From Sipunculus nudus (Eukaryota > Annelida > Sipuncula > Golfingiida > Sipunculidae), in the NCBI GenBank assembly GCA_026874595.1, contig CM049307.1, forward strand, positions 25,204,362-25,268,361: a stretch of DNA of 64,000 nt. The letters run 5' to 3'. Each line of letters opens with the position of its first letter. Positions within the stretch are counted from its first letter, which is position 1. Shown here piece by piece: positions 12,601 to 24,770 of this stretch. The position numbers and the translations under genes are program-made. The notes beneath the pieces are model-generated. The model searched no databases. It saw only the letters and a program-made list of their open reading frames with translations, and had not been told where the DNA came from.

Positions 12601-13362
12601 TTCAGTCGCGTTCCGGACCCCCTCCCACGGAGAGGCAGGCTCCGGTATCTGCCATCGTAACGGACCAACTGGAGGGGCGGCGAAGGGGATACCCAGGTAC
12701 TCGTCGTAAGTATTCCCTGGGAATCATTAACAAAGAGAAAAAATTGCAAGTAAGACTGTTAGAATACATACAAAACATTACCAGAAAACAAAGAGCAGGT
12801 AATCCAAACAAAAGATTCATAACTTATTTTGCTAAGTATATTTTACAAAAAATATTCGTTAATCAATCTTTCCTATGTTCCTGTACAATGTGATGCTTCT
12901 GTAACACGGATTCACATACTCACTTTCTTGACATATGCTGGCCGTAATAGGAATGGATAGAGCAGTCTCCCCGTTGATAAAGCAATCGTTCTGTGTCAAA
13001 GTGGTATTTTTATCGTTTGAACTAAAATATAGTTGAATAAACTAGATAATCTCCAAAATTTTATGAATTTTTCCTAATTCTAACCAACCTGCAGAGAGTT
13101 TATCAAATTCCGTTCATAACAGATTGCATAATGTTGCTAACAGACAAACCGACCAACCCAGGGGAAACATATATACATTTCTGGCTGAGGTGTAATAAAG
13201 CAAATCAATGAGTCTTGATAAATTACCAGATTCATCTTGCTTCCTGTTACCGACTACCTGACCCAGCCTTGTAGTAACCACGGGACTGGCCGTTTGGGCG
13301 GAGCAGTCCTGGAAGAGGAGAACGGCCTGCGTTATTATCAACAGGGGCAGCATGTTGTTCAT
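3607..13362 (-). CDS. Carboxylesterase/cholinesterase-like protein, copy A (6 exons)
   Basis: Secreted or membrane-anchored type-B carboxylesterase of the alpha/beta-hydrolase fold, 607 codons. Minus-strand exons: 13227-13362, 12488-12716, 5917-6834, 4415-4645, 3740-3951, 3607-3704; all introns are GT..AG and phases match (1,2,2,2,1). The start ATG opens a signal peptide ([17 protein letters not shown], likely cut after CSA). Exon 2 holds [16 protein letters not shown] and [12 protein letters not shown]. Exon 3 holds the oxyanion hole YGGAF and the nucleophile elbow GQSAGG (Ser about 213). The acid is Asp in TYHDSAG (about 337), where cholinesterases usually have Glu. The His is in NGSHIDD (about 458). 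The C-terminal 30 residues are hydrophobic ([10 protein letters not shown]) and then basic, which suggests a membrane anchor. All triad residues are present, so it is predicted active. The substrate is unknown and true acetylcholinesterase is not implied. Exon 6 needs a slightly different acceptor from copy B. The long second intron (6,835-12,487) holds TEs and satellites. Confidence 0.92.
7150..7450. repeat. About 76-bp tandem repeat in the esterase intron (unit 1)
   Basis: Roughly four copies of a unit containing TTCGG(G/T)CATGAAATACT and TAACCCTAA, at spacings of 76 and 78 bases. It is also present in unit 2 at about 37,560-37,865, so it predates the duplication. Confidence 0.7.
7903..9643. 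mobile_element. LTR-like insertion with ATAT target duplications, composite
   Basis: A 1,741-bp block, TGTTACAGG..CCGTAACA, flanked by ATAT (7899-7902 and 9644-9647). Unit 2 has one uninterrupted ATAT (38,314-38,317), a clean empty site. The left part, 7,903-8,676, is LTR-like: TG..CA ends, TATATAAA at 8,153-8,160, AATAAA at 8,509-8,514, followed by its own ATAT (8,677-8,680). The right part, about 8,690-9,630, is an inverted copy of the element at 14,870-15,850. No gag or pol is visible. It is either a solo LTR nested in, or next to, the second element, or one rearranged element; the sequence does not decide. Confidence 0.7.
9690..10765. repeat. GC-rich satellite, 240-250 bp period
   Basis: Three tandem degenerate units. 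The landmark ACATT(G/A)CGC falls at 9,722, 9,961 and 10,210 (spacing 239 and 249). A further stretch to 10,765 is built from the submotif TTGCTACCGCGCACTTTGCGC. The unit contains CTTGTCCGAGC..CCTCTGGCA and TAGCCCCCAT. GC content and CpG density are far above the surroundings. Unit 2 has a shorter version (about 38,370-38,860). Confidence 0.75.
11240..12420 (+). pseudogene. Decayed LINE reverse transcriptase (unit 1)
   Basis: Broken fragment of a non-LTR retrotransposon polymerase on the plus strand, inside the second intron of CE-A. Readable pieces in RT order: [13 protein letters not shown] near 11,290; [18 protein letters not shown] near 11,450 with a following [19 protein letters not shown] near 12,170; and the catalytic YADDTYICI near 12,265. 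Frameshifts and stops separate the pieces, so it is dead. The motifs fit the Jockey/CR1/L2 group; the exact clade is not resolved. It predates the duplication because unit 2 has it too. Confidence 0.75.
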
Positions 13363-14720
<1,358 letters not shown>

Positions 14721-14724
14721 TAAA

Positions 14725-15833
14725 AATTGACAGACAAATGTCAAAATGACGCGTACACTTGCCTAACTTATTAATCACAAACCGATGGATGAACCTTCCA
14801 TCAAAACATCACAAGAATACAAATATCGACTTTAACTGCCACAACACTGTGACCTCGCGTGTCACTGGTATAGACAAAGGTGGCATTTTTAGTCGGGAGG
14901 CTGAAACGTACAGATTTTGCCGGCATCGGATTGTAAATTTCATAGTAAAACATGCGGCTGTCAGTACAAGACATAATTAATTTCAGTTAGTTTACTGAAC
15001 ACCTTGAAGTCAATGGCCAATTTCACATCTGAGAGCCGGAACGTGTCATGCAGTCTTTAACTCACGGCCAAATCTACTTCTCCGCCCACATGCACGTGGC
15101 TGATCAAACAGCGTTTCGATTCTACGCAGACATTTCGTTTTGGAGGGAAGACTTGTAAACATAACAATACATTTGCGAAGGGACTTTTGACTGAAGCGTA
15201 TCAGCTGTACCAGCTGTGCAAACATCGAAAATAACAGGTTGCACCACCTGCTGTTTGTCGATTGTCTGGTGCTACGACTTGATATACTTTGTTTCCTGAA
15301 GTATATATTTTATATTACAGATTAACTATACAAGGGGATCTGATGTACCAAAAAAACGCTAATAATTTATCAAAAATGTATTCTTGATATACGTACACGT
15401 ACACCAGCCCATAGCAATCAAAACCACAAAGACAGCACATCCTAGGCCTCCTTGGACGTTCATTCCTGTCGCCATATTTGTGTGCGGATTAGACAAAACT
15501 GTGACGTGTTCACTCTATATCACATATGCCATAATATATAATTTATTTTGCATACATATGCTAATGCTTTTTGGCTGTTGCACATTATTAACTAGTCGAT
15601 CTTTACAACTAAAGAAAACTATGTGTTTCCTAAAAAACGTGTTTTTCCTTCATCTGGAAGAATTTATCATTTTCACAGGATAAAACTAAGTTAGAAAAAT
15701 GACTTTTCGCCGTGGTTCTTGCAATAACTCCCTTTTTTTTAGAAATACGTATTGAGTTTTTTTTATTACAAAAACTGTTTCCCTTCAATATAGACATATC
15801 ACCTGTGAATAATTTATTCTAGACATTCAAGAC

Positions 15834-15850
<17 letters not shown>
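14725..15850 (+). mobile_element. Unclassified interspersed element X, plus-strand copy
   Basis: About 14,870-15,850 is the reverse complement of about 8,690-9,630. A shorter fragment lies at about 1,885-2,045. Shared words include GGAGGCTGAAAC, TTTTGCCGGCATCGGAT and ACTAGTCGATCTTTACA. The copy ends in a (TA)n run (15,839-15,872) and is absent from unit 2, where different DNA sits between the same flanks. The short reading frame in it shows no known domain. Likely a nonautonomous transposon; class unknown. Confidence 0.5.
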
Positions 15851-15876
<26 letters not shown>

Positions 15877-15984
15877 TTTATGGAATTCATTGCATAGCCG
15901 TGGTGAAGGGTTAAGAAAAAGAGTGACGCCTTTTAGACTAGATATGTGTAAATAAACAAGTAAGTCTATCTAAAAGGTGTAACT

Positions 15985-15992
15985 CCTATTCT

Positions 15993-16056
<64 letters not shown>

Positions 16057-16062
16057 TATAAT
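15985..16062. repeat. (TA)n microsatellite
   Basis: Imperfect TATATA/TATG run. Unit-1 specific and next to the right edge of the element X region. Confidence 0.9.
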
Positions 16063-16077
16063 TCTAGAACCTTTCAT

Positions 16078-16275
16078 GGTTCCAGCAAGAACCCTTCTGA
16101 TGAGTTCGTAGGAGCACCCATTACCAGGATTACATGGAACCCTTCGGATTGCCCGAAGAATCCCCGGAGAGGGTTCCATGAAGAACCCTGATTAGAGTGT
16201 TCTTCTTGGAACCTCTCAGGGTTCCCCACGTGCTCCACTCTAATGAACCCTGAAGGGTTCTAAAGGTTACCTCAG
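16078..16275. repeat. Foldback MITE rich in GGAACC/AGGGTTC (unit 1)
   Basis: Repeated inverted words (AAGAACCCT, AGGGTTCCA, GAACCCT) fold onto each other across about 190 bases. The counterpart in unit 2 (44,550-44,735) ends with TTTTTTCTAAGAGTGTAG, an end seen in short inverted-repeat elements of fishes and molluscs (family knowledge, unchecked here). Present in both units, so older than the duplication. Confidence 0.6.
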
Positions 16276-17334
16276 TAACAACTTGCTACATCCTGGTTAA
16301 TGGCAGTGCAACGAAAGGTTTTGAAATGCTTGCGGTGAAAGAAACATTTATGGTTTGAGAAGTACACGCAAGTTCAAAGGTACTCCGAGGACAGTTCCAA
16401 AGGTGGTATCTATCTGCAGAGAGTGTTAGGTTGCGATTGGAGCCGTAGCGGTATTAAAGAGGTCGAATCCAAGCCTTGTTCAGCCGGGATTTGGAACTAC
16501 GGCAGGATGAAACGGGGCTGCAATCAAACCACAGTATGATGATTGGCTATCGAAAGCTGCATACGATGTTTCAGATTACTCCCTTAAATGTAAGATTAAG
16601 ATCAATAAAGGGAGCATTATCCGGATTTGGTTATGTTAGGGCTTTTGAAAAAGAATCCATGCAACACCTTCCAGACGCCTATATTGTCTGCCATATTTAC
16701 AAACTGTATAATGATAGTGCTTTGTTTTACACACAGAAAAGAAATGGACTGTGCCTGTGCTGAAACTGGCGACAACCCAAAAATAAATGCTAGCGAAATT
16801 GGGCTTATCGAAATTCTGTTTTGTTACTAAAAATGGATTCGAAAGTTTCGGACAAACAAGCAAAAGAGGCTCCTGTTCTTAGTGATGATATCAGTTCTAA
16901 GATTTTCCGAAAACGTACATCTCGACATTTAAATTTCCGAATAATTCTATTGCGTTTTGCCAGAATATGAGGTAGGAATGACATGTCTATATATGAAACT
17001 ATCAACGAAATGCAGTGAACAACACGCCTTTTGAAATATCTTTTATATAAGAACATGAATATTTAAAGGTACCTCCGCAGTTTGAAACGCAAAACAAATG
17101 ACATAATAACGTAAGCTCGATATTTTTTTAACGCTATAACTATCATTATGCACTTCAGATTAAATGAGAGTGATCAGGTCGAATAGCACGTGACACAGTT
17201 ATGTTGAGTGATGAAAATCAATTCTATTTATACCAAGCTGTCGATATATTCATACAAGAAGGCGTGATATCGGTATGGTTGGACGAAGATATCCATTCAC
17301 TGACATTCAGAGTACTGTCCTCAGATTAACGAAC
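16276..17334. other. Intergenic DNA shared by both units
   Basis: Aligns with 44,736-45,820. No coding exon is seen. The open frames are short and shift between copies. Confidence 0.5.
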
Positions 17335-18092
17335 AGCAAATATAAAAATCATAGAGCCAGGAATTATAAAGTCCATTTAAACATCAAGAAAAGCCGACTG
17401 ACTCATTACGATTATAAACAATCCGATATTTAGCTTTACTGTGAAACAGTGAGAGCATAGTGTTCACATTAATTTGCGGGGGCCGCCACACAGCGCCGGC
17501 CCGACACATTACCACAAAATATTACACTGTTGTCAAATTACAAAGATTGTGTCTCCAATTTGTCAATAAAAAAATCAAACCACGATATTTCGATTCACGT
17601 ATAGATTTTAATATTACATTTATTGCAGTGTTGGCTGTGTATGTGATATTTCGGTATTGTTAAATATTTGAACAAATGTATCTGCATGAAAAGAAAAGTA
17701 TATATGATAAACGCAGAATAAAAATATCTACAATTTTAATTTAATATATAATAAATGGACCGGACTACTAGGACCGGCCCAATTACTGGACCGGACTGCC
17801 TACAGGTGGACCGGGCCAGGACCGGACCACTCATGCGATGGACCGGACCAAAAGAGGGTGGTCCGGCCCAGTCCGCACCTCTACCAATCAGATTTTTATC
17901 CTCTGATTTACAAATAGAAACTATAAAAAATATAGAGCCAGCAAATACAATAAATATAAGGACCCTTTAAACATGAAGGTAAGCAGACTGACTCTTGACG
18001 GATCTAGCATTGCGATATTTAGCTTTACTCTCTGAACAATAACGAGAGCATAGTTTTCACAGTAATTTGCGGGGGCCGCCACACAGCGCCGA
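17335..18092. repeat. Direct repeat pair around a GGACCGG-rich block (unit 1)
   Basis: Two diverged direct repeats of about 170 bases (17,335-17,505 and 17,915-18,092), each ending in GCGGGGGCCGCCACACAGCGCC, flank a block (17,752-17,884) made of GGACCGG words that ends in GTCCGCACCTCTA. That end is the reverse complement of TAGAGGTGCGGAC, found again at 59,699, so the block is probably a nonautonomous element with terminal inverted repeats. The same arrangement is in unit 2 (45,820-46,650). Confidence 0.55.
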
Positions 18093-19205
18093 TTTTTGGT
18101 AACACAATTAAATGCGTAAATAGTTGGACTATGCATCTGTTGCCTCCTTGCTTTCGTTCGTGCAATCGTTGTCTTTAAAACAGAAATCCCCACGTGTTTC
18201 GCGAAAATAACATGCTCGAGAATGGCCAGTCCATGTCAATTGGCGAAATTTTAGTTTTGCGAAAATAAAGTTTTACAGATTTATTAAATAACCAGTATAC
18301 AGTATTAAATTAGAGAAATTATAACAAAATAACCATTTATCTACGATGTACACCTAACTCTTCCTAACTTATTTTATTGTAAGATTTTACCTACAATGCT
18401 ATATGGGGACAATTCGGATAAAAACTATGTCCAAATGAAAGAAACATTTTGTGTCAGACCGACGAATTTTTATTACATTAGAATAAACCTAAATCTGCTC
18501 CATATTGAAAATCATACAGTCAGGTAGTTAACTGAAAGAAAATGTGAACATTTTTGAGCTCGTAGTTCTGGTTCATTTCCTTTCATCCAGGCGGTAGGGC
18601 ATTTCCCAAAAAAAAACTTCCATTCAGGGGCGAGATAATTTATGGCATATGAATAAACCCCGCTTACCGGACAAATATCTGACCTTTTTTGTCAGCACTG
18701 GGAATAACATGTGACTCTCGATCATTCCTATATCATATCCGCATGCCATGATGGGCATTGTCCATTTTAACCAGGTCGTCCTGTTGCTTAATGTTTGAAA
18801 GACCTCACGGATTATTGCATGACCACACTGAATTCACAAGTTCTGCAATTCTGGGAGGAAAAATATTATACAATAACACCAATGCTAGCAAACGTGCTTA
18901 CATTTCTTATTATATTTACACGCACAGATATGATTATTATCATTACTATATTATAATTATTATTATCTTTATTATTATAATTATAATTATAATCAGAGTT
19001 TTTGGTATTTTTATTATTTTTATTATCATTCAAATTAAAAGTCCAATCTTTTTGTACAACTCTTTGTTTTTGTCGGTTGTCCGCTTTGCTGATTCCGTTT
19101 TAAGGGGTAGGACGTCGGGTCTTAGGGTTGAGGCGTTAGCCCACTAAGCGGAAAGATTATTCCTCTGGATAAATCCTGCCCCCCTGTATATCAAACGTGA
19201 ATTGA
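18093..19205. other. Unit-1-specific 1.1-kb segment
   Basis: This segment is missing at the matching point of unit 2 (about 46,645), where the flanks join directly. It holds an (ATT)n-like run (about 18,930-19,035). No gene is seen. Insertion in unit 1 or deletion in unit 2 cannot be told apart. Confidence 0.5.
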
Positions 19206-20204
19206 AGAAATGTTAATAATAATAATATATCATTCTCATGCTGCATGTGGTTTACCTCAGTTCTTATCCAATAAACAGTGTAGGACCAACCGGCAATGGT
19301 CCAATCCTTTAAAAATTTCACAGATAGACGATAATAAGTGCAACATTCATTACAGCTGCATTTTATAATACAAAATCAATGCTGTGGATCCATAATCAGG
19401 ACGTGCTTAGTGCGTTCAATATTTATTTCTTGTTTTTCGTCTCTTCCCTGTTTCATAAAACTGGTTTAAGGTACCCGTCATTGACGTAGCCATCATAAAT
19501 GTTTGATGAATAATTGTTCAGAAGTGTACTGAGGGATGATTCAATTTCCATGAAAGAAGGCCTTGTATGAGCATATTCATTCCAACAAGCCTGGACGAGA
19601 CCAAACCTGAAATATAAACACACACACTATATTTCTTATATACACACAAAATCTGTGTTCAATCACTTTCATTGTTTAAATAGAGAAAACTTGTTTTCAT
19701 CCATCAATTCATCAATTTATCTATTTATGCATTTTATTTTTTTTTTCTATATCAGTGATAAATTTTATTAACTTTATTATTCAGCATATTATTTCAACAT
19801 TTGTTTAAATAGGAAATTAACGAATAGTATAATACAGACTTGGACCACTAAAGTTACACTCTTGAACATTAACAGAACCCAGACTATCAGATCGCGCGGG
19901 ATAAGGCGTTAACATCAAATTAAGCCGGTGTAATTTACACTTGCGGCGGGCAATGCTTCCGTTTATCAATCCGCTTTTCAAGTTGCAGGTAGCTCTTCAG
20001 TTGGTAGTTGGTGACGTCAGCGTACGGTTTAGCTCCCCGTGTGAAAAGTACCCAAACAACTACCCCAAAACTCCACTGAAAGGTGAGGTTGAAATAAATG
20101 TGAAAGTTTGATAAACTAAATTAACAGTTAGCAGTAACCAGACTGCATTCCTGTTAGTCACTAAAGTACAGCTTAATCGAACCGACCTGAACTAAAAATA
20201 CAAA

Positions 20205-20206
20205 GA

Positions 20207-20272
<66 letters not shown>

Positions 20273-20545
20273 GACAGGCTACATTAATTAAAAAACAGAA
20301 GCAACGGCAGGAAAAATCGGCATCAATTTCTTTATACTGTTCTATAGCTGAACTTAAAGACGCGAGCTCATACGTGTATAACGCGAATCTTTACAATTTT
20401 AATGGAAACTTTAATTCACGTTTACCCCTGGCCCCTTATCTCATATCATATCTAGATATCATGTAGGTCATATCAATGTCCTGTTTCATTTCATTTTTTC
20501 AAGGTATTTAACTAATAATGCGTTATGGGCCTTCCTTGTGTATGT
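20205..20545. repeat. Unit-1-specific (TA)n and adjoining insertion in the RTK-A intron
   Basis: A (TA)n run at 20,211-20,270 and about 270 further bases are absent from unit 2, which reads AGATACATGTTTCATT straight through at about 47,740. No gene content. Confidence 0.65.
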
Positions 20546-21364
20546 TTCATTGTCCTCATCGAGTGTTATAATATGGGCCAGTTAAGACAAATGTCTGTCT
20601 TCCTTGAACCATATTCATTGAGGAGTTATAACATTTATTATATGTGGTGTACAAATAAGCCACATAGATATATGAACCACAAGAAGTTATTTCGGTGGTT
20701 ATTTGTGGTGTACGAATAACTTTAATAATCTAGGTACACAAACCACGTCAGTCTTCACTGTAAAAACTCCAGTCTCCACACTTTCCAAAGCCATCCAACG
20801 CAACGGAAGTGGTCTGTCCCTTTTTTCCGCTCTGTAGTAGTCTGACACGTATATGTCACGTGACAGCCCGAAATCGGCAATCTTGACCACTTTTTTAGAG
20901 TTTATCCTGTCAATGATAAAAATGTAACTTTTGTGACAGATACGCCAGTGTAAAATAATAATAGTTTTTTGAGTCTAATTAATTTTTTTTATATTTAAGC
21001 ACATGCTTTAAACATTTATATTTATATTTTGAATAGGAAACGAAGCATGTAACAAGTATATAAAATAAAACCAGACCCTACAAAAAAAGTAAACGGATGT
21101 TGAAAATAAAATTTTTATTTTATTTGACTTTATGCATCATATATACACCAAACATTACTTAACAAATATATCATTTACGGAAGCACTATGACGTGAGAAT
21201 TGTTCAGAATTTTGTGACACAGGTATTTACAGTGGTATTTAACTCTCTCTGGGATTTAAGCGATGTGACATCAAAACCTATTCGTAGTTTGACCTGAAAG
21301 ACTGGCGCCTAAAATCGAGTTATTGTAACAGATATCTCTGAATACTGTTTATATAACTCTGTGG

Positions 21365-21925
21365 ACAAGTAGGTGTAATTCTGTAGATTTATGTCTGCAG
21401 ATGTAGCTCTGTAAATCAACGTAGGTAAGTCTGACTCTTTAGATTAATGTTTGTTGATGGAAGTCTGTGAATTAAGGTCTGTAGATGTAACACTGCAGAT
21501 TAATGTCTACTGATGTAACTACTCCGCAGATTAATGATTGTATATGTCATTCTGTAAATTAATGTATGTAGATGTAACTCGGTGAATTAATGTATGAAGA
21601 TGTAACTCTTTAGATTAATGTATGTAGGTGTAACTCTGTAGATTAATGTATGTAGATGTAACTCTGTAGATTAATGTATGTGGATGTAACTCTGTAAATT
21701 TATGTATGTAGATGTAACTCTTTAGATTAATGTATGTAGATGTAACTCTGTAAATTAATGTCTGTTGATGTAACTGTAGATTAATGTACGTAGATGTAAC
21801 TCTTTAAATTAATGTATGTAGATGTAACTGTAGATTAATGTGTGTAGATGTAACTCTTAAGATTAATGTTTGCAGATGTACCTTTGTTGAAATATGTATG
21901 TAGCTGTAACTGTAGACTAATTCCT
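21365..21925. repeat. 28-bp minisatellite in the kinase intron (unit 1)
   Basis: About twenty imperfect copies of AGATTAATGTATGTAGATGT followed by AACTCTGT, some lacking 4 bases (CTCT). It lies just downstream of the HRD exon donor. The unit 2 counterpart is 48,560-49,060. Confidence 0.9.
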
Positions 21926-23785
21926 CCATATTAGCAGTGATAGAAGAGTTATCACTTACATGCAGTTCCTAGCAGCAAGATCTCTGTGAACGAATTTGTT
22001 TTCAGCTAAGTATGCCATACCCCTAGCGATATGAACACAAAATCTCACCAAATGAGAGATCATTAACTCCTGAAATATTAAAATAAAATCAAGTGCCAGT
22101 AAATGCATACTGGGGCAGGAATAAGGATTTTTGTGAAAATGGTAATATACGATATATCTCAGACTAGACAATAAAACTTGGCCAGAATACTTGCACGGAA
22201 ACTTGTGATTGTATTCATGGAATCTGCTCTAATAGCCTTTTCGTTCAGTTTTGGATTGTATAGCTTGCATCTTCCCTTTCAATGTGCGCAAAACATTTCC
22301 ATATTTTACTCCTTATCGAATAAATCTTTTAATCGGCCCTATTCCCTCCTATTTCCTTGATGCTGACCAGAAAAAAATAGCTGTGAGAAACTGTTTTCCG
22401 TCCATAGTATGAGTCAATGAGGCACCTAATCCCCCGGAAGTATTTTGAATAATTACCACTTTTGGGTTTCCGATGTATGTTTTCATATCGCCTAGGTCCA
22501 TGTATTCAAGAAAAACATGCGGGATATTGTCTTTGATAACGACGCCGTACATCTTCACCACGTGCTCATGATTAAACCCCTTCATCACCAGAGCTTCGTC
22601 CAAAAACTCCGCCACCGCATCGCTGCTGCCACCTAGCGACACAATCAATACCTACATCACTGCTCGTCCCTTTCTTTATGGTTCAATATATTCACCAGGT
22701 TGTACAGTGTAAATATGGTACTTGAATGCCTCCTCTTGAGCTTTCATTAGTGACAGTTTTAATTTGTATTATATTTATGTAAAACCAAAATATACTTTAC
22801 AATAAAAAATACAAAATCTATAACACTTTACATCTATAAATTATATACTAAAATATTTAACAAGAAAAATTGTTTCGATAAATCATAGGAAAATGCGCCA
22901 TTATTTAAGTGAAGAATTTTCAATATTCTTTACAAAGCACGTGTAAAAAATAATACGACAACATCTACAGAGTCTTCGACAAAACTGGATGTTTTATACG
23001 AAACAATTTCTCACCACTTTGGACAGTTTTGATGGCCACTGAAACACTCCTTCCTCTGGTTTTGAATTTTCCCTTAAACACCTTCCCAAACTCTCCTAAA
23101 ATAAAAACATCTGGAATGCATCTCGAAAAAATGCATCCTCGTCATCGGATACCTTTAGCTTCAGTACAATTGTTGTTATCGATAAACACACAGGAAAACA
23201 ATAAAAAGTTAATGGAGCATATAGACAAATCGTTCAGTTTGTATTTTTATCTTAGCTTCAGTATGTATTGAAAATAGCAATTTTTTCACCTATACATGGA
23301 TGTTCAGGGAAAACGCCATTTTTTTATAACACAATAGCCGTTCAACTTACCTTTTAGCCTTTACTCTGTCCCACTGTAATTTGCTTCTCAGGAATAATAC
23401 AGTCCGTGGCCTAAGAAAGTACATTTTTGTCGAGCCTGGTGTAGGTTGTTCTTCTGGGTATATATATCATATACAAAAGTTATATTAATATAGATTATAG
23501 GTGAATGGAAACTAATACCCCATGTTAAAAATGTTATCTTTTCATGCATATGTGGCATATTTATCACCTTTAAATATCAAATATTCAAGTTCTGACTGAC
23601 TCACTTGAGTTCTTGGCTAGAGCAGTAAGATATTCTTCAATGGTTTTTCGCGTCCAGGTTCTTCTTCTAGTTCTGGCGTCGTTTCCGTGAGCACCAGCAG
23701 CAGCAGCACCAGACGAGTACAGCTAGACCCATAACGAGGCTGCAGGCCAAGATGACGACCACCATCACCAACAACCGCTTGCCCC

Positions 23786-24770
23786 CCCCCCCCCCAAGCC
23801 CCCTCCACCCCCACCCCACTTCCCCTGAACCCAAAAGATGGGAAGGGGGAAAAAAGTCGGGAAGGGAAAAAAGGAGGGAAAGAAAGAAAAGAGGGGAAAG
23901 AGGGAAGAAGAGAAAGGACATGAAGAAGAAAAGGGGTAGAAAAAAGGAAAGAAAAGGAAAAGAAAAAGCAGAAAGGGAAGGAAGAAGAAAAAAGAAGTAC
24001 AGAATCGGAAACCTCTTGAGTCTTGAGTCACCGGGTGAGAGGTGGTGTGATAAGTACAATCATTCAACAGGGGATGAATAAGTATTGTTTAAACCAAAGT
24101 TGCATGGCTGTTCACCTGGTATGTGTGTGTAACGAAAGTGCAGAAATATTCGAACCGTCACTGGATGTGTTAAGTTAATGATATCGCATGAATTCAGTAT
24201 TTATTACCTGTTTCAACAAGTTATCTTATGACACCTTTCTGCTGACCACATTTTAAAACTGCATCTTACTTCAAATTACGTGAAGACTTTTGCCCATGAC
24301 AGTAACAACCATATGAATTCTATATAAATATGATTTATTATATCAATATCAGCTTCATCACTCTTAGTGTTTGGCATAGGTTTTCCATTTCTTCCGATTC
24401 ACCTCTGAAATATAATAATAATAATAATAATAATCGTATTTTTTAATCATCCTATACTTGCATGTAGATTGGTATACTGATCACCGCATTTTGGTCCTCA
24501 TATATGAGTGGAAAAACGTGATGGTTTATTCACATATTCACGCGAATTTTATATACATGTTGGGTAAATAAATAAGCTTTATTTTCCTCTATGCATGATT
24601 AAATGTTCCTGTAAATATTATATTGGTTAATGTATGGGTGTGTTGCACGAAATGGAATACGCACCTCTGCGAACCCGGGCTCTGTAGAAGGCTGTAAATA
24701 TGAAAAATAATTAGTTTAAAGTATGTTCTCTTTCATAAGAATTATTGTCTCTTGATCTTATACATATACA
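23786..24770. other. Tandem-duplication junction zone with poly(C) and homopurine tract
   Basis: Unit 1 homology stops at about 23,785 inside the RTK transmembrane exon. Unit 2 homology to the left end of unit 1 begins by about 24,770-24,790. Between them are a C-rich run (23,780-23,820), an almost pure purine tract on the plus strand (about 23,835-24,000), and AT-rich DNA with an (AAT)n run (24,410-24,434). No coding sequence is seen. Confidence 0.7.

Larger units (their letters stand above)
19453..23785 (-). pseudogene. RTK-A: truncated, frameshifted receptor tyrosine kinase copy
   Basis: Paralogue of the 3' half of RTK-B. Exon remnants on the minus strand: 23605-about 23785 (transmembrane, 5' part lost), 23351-23453 (juxtamembrane/glycine loop), 23015-23095 (GEFGKV, VAIK), 22457-22632 ([12 protein letters not shown]), 21960-22069 (HRDLAARNC), 20744-20906 ([19 protein letters not shown]), 19939-20075 (WSFGVVVW), 19453-19606 (end, stop TGA). 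Everything upstream of the membrane span is absent. The transmembrane exon has an in-frame TAG (23667-23669). The glycine-loop exon has a 1-base deletion and a 2-base insertion against RTK-B, plus TAG and TAA in the ancestral frame, so the loop no longer joins the catalytic exons in frame. Conserved positions are also changed (WELFTRG to WVLFTRG). Five exons remain clean, so decay is fairly recent. Confidence 0.88.

Noticed and set aside
12930-13000. A 67-bp block between esterase exons 1 and 2 with AG and GT borders, conserved in unit 2 (about 40,705-40,775)
   Set aside because: Exons 1 and 2 join in phase without it and give the expected [11 protein letters not shown]. Its length is not a multiple of three and its flanks are equally conserved, so it looks like ordinary paralogous intron.
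23752-24081. Lys/Glu/Arg-rich open frame on the plus strand
   Set aside because: Translation of the homopurine tract at the duplication junction, with no domain or splice evidence.
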